Shown piece by piece: positions 48,425 through 51,648 of a DNA stretch of 51,648 nucleotides. The number at the start of each line of letters is the position of its first letter. The stretch's first letter is position 1. The DNA is taken from the NCBI GenBank assembly GCA_947505405.1, contig CANNHR010000002.1, forward strand, positions 1 to 51,648, in the 5' to 3' direction. The DNA is from Rickettsiales bacterium. GTDB lineage: Bacteria; Pseudomonadota; Alphaproteobacteria; Rickettsiales; Rickettsiaceae. The notes beneath the pieces are model-generated. The model worked only from the letters and a program-made list of their open reading frames with translations, made no database searches and had not been told where the DNA came from. The position numbers and the translations under genes were made by a program.

Positions 48425-50841
48425 CCTAATGATTTTACTTCCTCATAAAAAACTGGCAACCACTTCTTTGGATCACTTCCATGCTTTTCAATAATCTTAT
48501 CAAGTAATACAACTGTTTCTACCCTTCCTGAAAGCACGTTAACAATATTACTCATGCCTGCAAGATTTACTTTTGCTATAACTGCATTTACTCCTTGTTT
48601 TATCAAAAAATATCTTGAAGCAGGATCGGTGGTTTTTATCAACGTATACTCTCTTTGAGATAGCATAAATGCAGTTCTATAAACATCTGTTGCTTTAAGG
48701 TTGGGCAGAAAAATCTGTGTTGCTGTTTGCTGAATCAAAGTATCACTTATCTGACTCTTAGTCGCATCTTCGACGCTTTGAGTGGCAAAAATCACGAAAG
48801 TATTCAATTTACGAAAAACTTTTAACCAGTCCTTAATTTTTGGAGCAAATACAGGGTTATCTATCAAAGCCCACGCTTCATCCAGTACAATCATTGTTCT
48901 TGAACCGTCCAAGGAAATATTAATTCTATGAAAAATATATAAAAGAACAGGTGCAAGTGACAATGGATCTTTTAATAGCTCAGCCATCTCAAAACCAAAC
49001 ACCCTAGATATCCCAAGATCAATTGAATCTGTATCGTTATCAAATATTCTTGCATGCGAGCCTTTACCATGCCACATTTCCATTCTACTGGCCAATGACC
49101 CAGGTATTGCCATTCCAAGAAATGGCGCGATATTATCAAGCTTTCTATCTCTTCTATCTAAGCGATAATTACCATCAATTGCCTGCGTAAGGACTTTTAT
49201 ATCCTCAGCATTTAATGATTCTCCATGCGATGTCACAAGAGCTTTGAGCCAATCAAGTAAGAATGACCTATTCTCTCCTATATCAGGTAATTGCAGTGGA
49301 TTAAATCCGCAATTCTGTCCTGGGTCAATAATGGTATAAACACCGTCTAGAGCTCTGATAAAAATTTCTGCACCTCGATCTTTATCAAAAAAGAATGTTC
49401 TTGGTCTAAATTTCTGGGCCTGAGCACAAAGAAAGTTCATAAGAACAGTTTTACCAGCTCCAGTAGGGCCAATAATCAAGCTATGACCTACGTCACGTAC
49501 ATGGAAATTAAAGTAAAAAGGTGTACCAGATGTAGTATCGAGTACTGTTACATATTCGCCCCAATGGTTACCATACATGCGCCCGGGTGGGTAGTTATGC
49601 ATAGACGCAAACCCAGCTAAGTTCAAAGTGTTAATTGTTGATTTTCTGATGATATAACTGATATTGCCAGGTAACTGCCCCCAATAACTTGGTTCCATAT
49701 TAACTCGCTCACGCACCGGCTGCATACCGCAGTTTGACAACTCTACAGCCGCCATAGACAAGGTGTTTTCAAGCGCCTTTAAATCTTTATCTATACATAG
49801 CAATGAGATGTGATGCTCACCAAAACCAATATCGCCACTCATCGCCATGTCTAGAGCTTGAGATATCTCAACGATTTGAGAAACAGCCTTATCTTCGGCT
49901 TGAATCATTCGATTCTGTTGCAACTGCATTTTATTAATGGCAATTGTTCGATTTGAGAAACTAAAGCTCTGAGTCATGATAAACTCAAAAGGCATTTGTA
50001 GAAAACCATCAAAGACTCCCGCGGAAGTACTAGGACCGTACTCAATTACACTGACTATACCAGCAAATTTTTTACCTTTTGGCCCTCTTGATTCGATTGA
50101 ACGAGAACCGAAAAACAATCTATTTGTCGGCAAATATTCATCCAAAGAATTTCTTGGAACCATCATCGGACTTGAATCACCGCAATTTATAATCGTTCCT
50201 AAAAACTCACTTATCTCACAAAAAACACCGTCTTTGTTTTTCTTTACACCAAGTAGCTCTGTATCGTAATCACGCAGAGTGTTGATTACCCTAGTGGTCA
50301 TTTCTTGCATACTCTCATGCATCTCGCGCATATCATTTTCCCAAACTTCTTTATTAGATTTTTGACGAATTTTGGTAAATATATACTGAACAATAGCCGC
50401 GCCTTCTTTATCGGGCTCATACAAGATACTAACGTAAAGTTCGTTGAAATATGAATCAGAGGAAGAGTTTTTTGCCTGCCACTCTCCTTCCAAATAACTA
50501 ATGAAATCTTTGGAAGTTTTGACAGTAGGATCAATGCTATACTCGCTATTTCTTTGCATCACGGCTTTGCGACGGCGAACAGTGTGAAAATATAAAGTAA
50601 CATTACCCGACGCCATGTTCTTTAGCAGAGAGTTCCTGATATTTTTACGAATATCTAAATCACTATCATCTGCTGTTTCAAATGAAAATCCACCGACTCT
50701 AATTACCTGTAACAAGCCATTGTTTTTGGTTAAGATAGTGTTTTTATCCCAATGACCTTTGTAAGGAATAAAATGAGCTACTGGCTTTTCTCTTTTTGAA
50801 TATTGCTCTTTAGCCGCAGCAGTTTTGGATAACTTAAACAT
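48421..50841 (-). CDS. virB4: VirB4-family T4SS ATPase (rvhB4-like)
   Basis: 806 aa; Walker A GPTGAGKTVLMNF, Walker B TMIVLDEAWALIDNP, FATQSVEDA; overlaps downstream virB6 by 4 nt. Confidence 0.97.
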   Translation of the reverse strand: MFKLSKTAAAKEQYSKREKPVAHFIPYKGHWDKNTILTKNNGLLQVIRVGGFSFETADDSDLDIRKNIRNSLLKNMASGNVTLYFHTVRRRKAVMQRNSEYSIDPTVKTSKDFISYLEGEWQAKNSSSDSYFNELYVSILYEPDKEGAAIVQYIFTKIRQKSNKEVWENDMREMHESMQEMTTRVINTLRDYDTELLGVKKNKDGVFCEISEFLGTIINCGDSSPMMVPRNSLDEYLPTNRLFFGSRSIESRGPKGKKFAGIVSVIEYGPSTSAGVFDGFLQMPFEFIMTQSFSFSNRTIAINKMQLQQNRMIQAEDKAVSQIVEISQALDMAMSGDIGFGEHHISLLCIDKDLKALENTLSMAAVELSNCGMQPVRERVNMEPSYWGQLPGNISYIIRKSTINTLNLAGFASMHNYPPGRMYGNHWGEYVTVLDTTSGTPFYFNFHVRDVGHSLIIGPTGAGKTVLMNFLCAQAQKFRPRTFFFDKDRGAEIFIRALDGVYTIIDPGQNCGFNPLQLPDIGENRSFLLDWLKALVTSHGESLNAEDIKVLTQAIDGNYRLDRRDRKLDNIAPFLGMAIPGSLASRMEMWHGKGSHARIFDNDTDSIDLGISRVFGFEMAELLKDPLSLAPVLLYIFHRINISLDGSRTMIVLDEAWALIDNPVFAPKIKDWLKVFRKLNTFVIFATQSVEDATKSQISDTLIQQTATQIFLPNLKATDVYRTAFMLSQREYTLIKTTDPASRYFLIKQGVNAVIAKVNLAGMSNIVNVLSGRVETVVLLDKIIEKHGSDPKKWLPVFYEEVKSLG

Positions 50842-50898
50842 AAATCTTACACTCTTAATTCGAATCTAGGATAACTGCATGTTATCCATAAACTAGCG

Positions 50899-51186
50899 CT
50901 AAACACTATATGAGTTAGCTCCATAATATGATTTATTAGGACATTGATTACACTTTCCAGCGTAATTGAGATACAACTCCATAAATCTAGGCTCTTTAAA
51001 ACAAAGAAGGTATCCTATCAAATGAACCACAGCAGCAATAAAAATTATGTAAACACTTGATTTCTGGATAAAAATAGTGACTGAAACCATCATATTAAGC
51101 ATGGCATATTGGATACTAACCCCAAAAATCATTGATGGTCTTGTCAAACCGACAAATAACGGATCTGTAGCAAGTTGTCCTGACAT
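50899..51186 (-). CDS. virB3: VirB3-family T4SS protein
   Basis: 95 aa; DPLFVGLTRPSMIFGVSIQYAMLNMMVSV, directly upstream of virB4. Confidence 0.93.
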   Translation of the reverse strand: MSGQLATDPLFVGLTRPSMIFGVSIQYAMLNMMVSVTIFIQKSSVYIIFIAAVVHLIGYLLCFKEPRFMELYLNYAGKCNQCPNKSYYGANSYSV

Positions 51187-51366
51187 AATCTACTCCTTGA
51201 AAATTACACGTTAAAATTACGCATTTGATAACACCAATTCCCAATAATTAAGGAACAAATGAGATTTAAGTGGCAAGTACCAGGTGCCTTGCGATAGGCA
51301 ACGAGCTAAGATTCACACAAAATCACTTTTGTACGTCTAATTTTAGTATTTAGTATTAATGCGTAC

Positions 51367-51397
51367 TTGCTTAGTCTAGTTGAATTAGACTAAGCAA
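51367..51397. other. 12-bp perfect inverted repeat upstream of virB3
   Basis: TTGCTTAGTCTA (51367-51378), 7-nt loop, TAGACTAAGCAA (51386-51397). Confidence 0.6.
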
Positions 51398-51607
51398 ATC
51401 AAACTATAATATTAAAGAATGAAATAATTTCTTAAGAAAGGGGTAATGGAGCACCATCTTGCTCCAAAAGGAGCTATCCGTACTGAAGCATCGTCCAGTA
51501 ATTATGCTATAGTATTTTAACTTAACCCCAACTGTGTTTAAGAAAGGAGCTGAATAGCTGAAGATATTAGGGTATTCTAGAGTTTTCAATCAATAAAGAT
51601 TACCCTA

Positions 51608-51648
51608 ATGAATATAGATTACGATAGTTTGTTCTGTTTTGTCGATGA
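51608..51648 (+). CDS. Start of an unidentified CDS running off right edge
   Basis: ATG at 51608: MNIDYDSLFCFVD...; only 13 codons visible, too short to identify. Confidence 0.25.
   Translation, partial: MNIDYDSLFCFVD

Noticed and set aside
51608-51648. Possible IS982-type transposase start (MNIDYDSLFCFVD)
   Set aside because: Only 13 codons visible; the resemblance is too weak to name a family.

Overview
AT-rich bacterial window whose gene content fits Rickettsiales, probably Rickettsiaceae-like. The assignment rests on an rvh-type type IV secretion block with VirB3, VirB4 and five tandem VirB6 paralogs, eukaryotic-like IleRS, COQ9 and an ankyrin protein. Left part: tilS (runs off the left edge), two SAM-methyltransferases around a beta-barrel surface protein and a RelE/Phd-type TA pair, mutS, sppA, a TlpA-like thioredoxin, an LptM-like lipoprotein, an orphan KdpA, an M23 peptidase, an ankyrin gene next to tRNA-Arg(CCT), an EmrA-like adaptor, pssA, psd, rpmJ and terC. 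Middle part: an intradiol-dioxygenase-like secreted protein, sdhA, an FKBP-like protein, uvrA, ssb, an alpha/beta hydrolase, an interrupted YhhQ-like transporter, ileS, coq9 and rpsU. Right part: the T4SS operon on the minus strand (33.2-51.2 kb). Intergenic regions hold many palindromic or dispersed repeats, including two MITE-like elements that share one terminal sequence; one of these lies inside the virB6 array. Most interesting items: a perfect 21-bp palindrome inside the tilS reading frame; KdpA without KdpB/C but with pore residues kept; an in-frame TGA in yhhQ; in-frame tandem repeats and a Cys-rich domain in VirB6 paralogs; the MITE-like insertion extending a virB6 ORF; very long perfect inverted repeats (24-33 bp) between genes. 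I found no clear case for a wholly new defence or mobile system. Family calls come from reading motifs by eye, with no database search.
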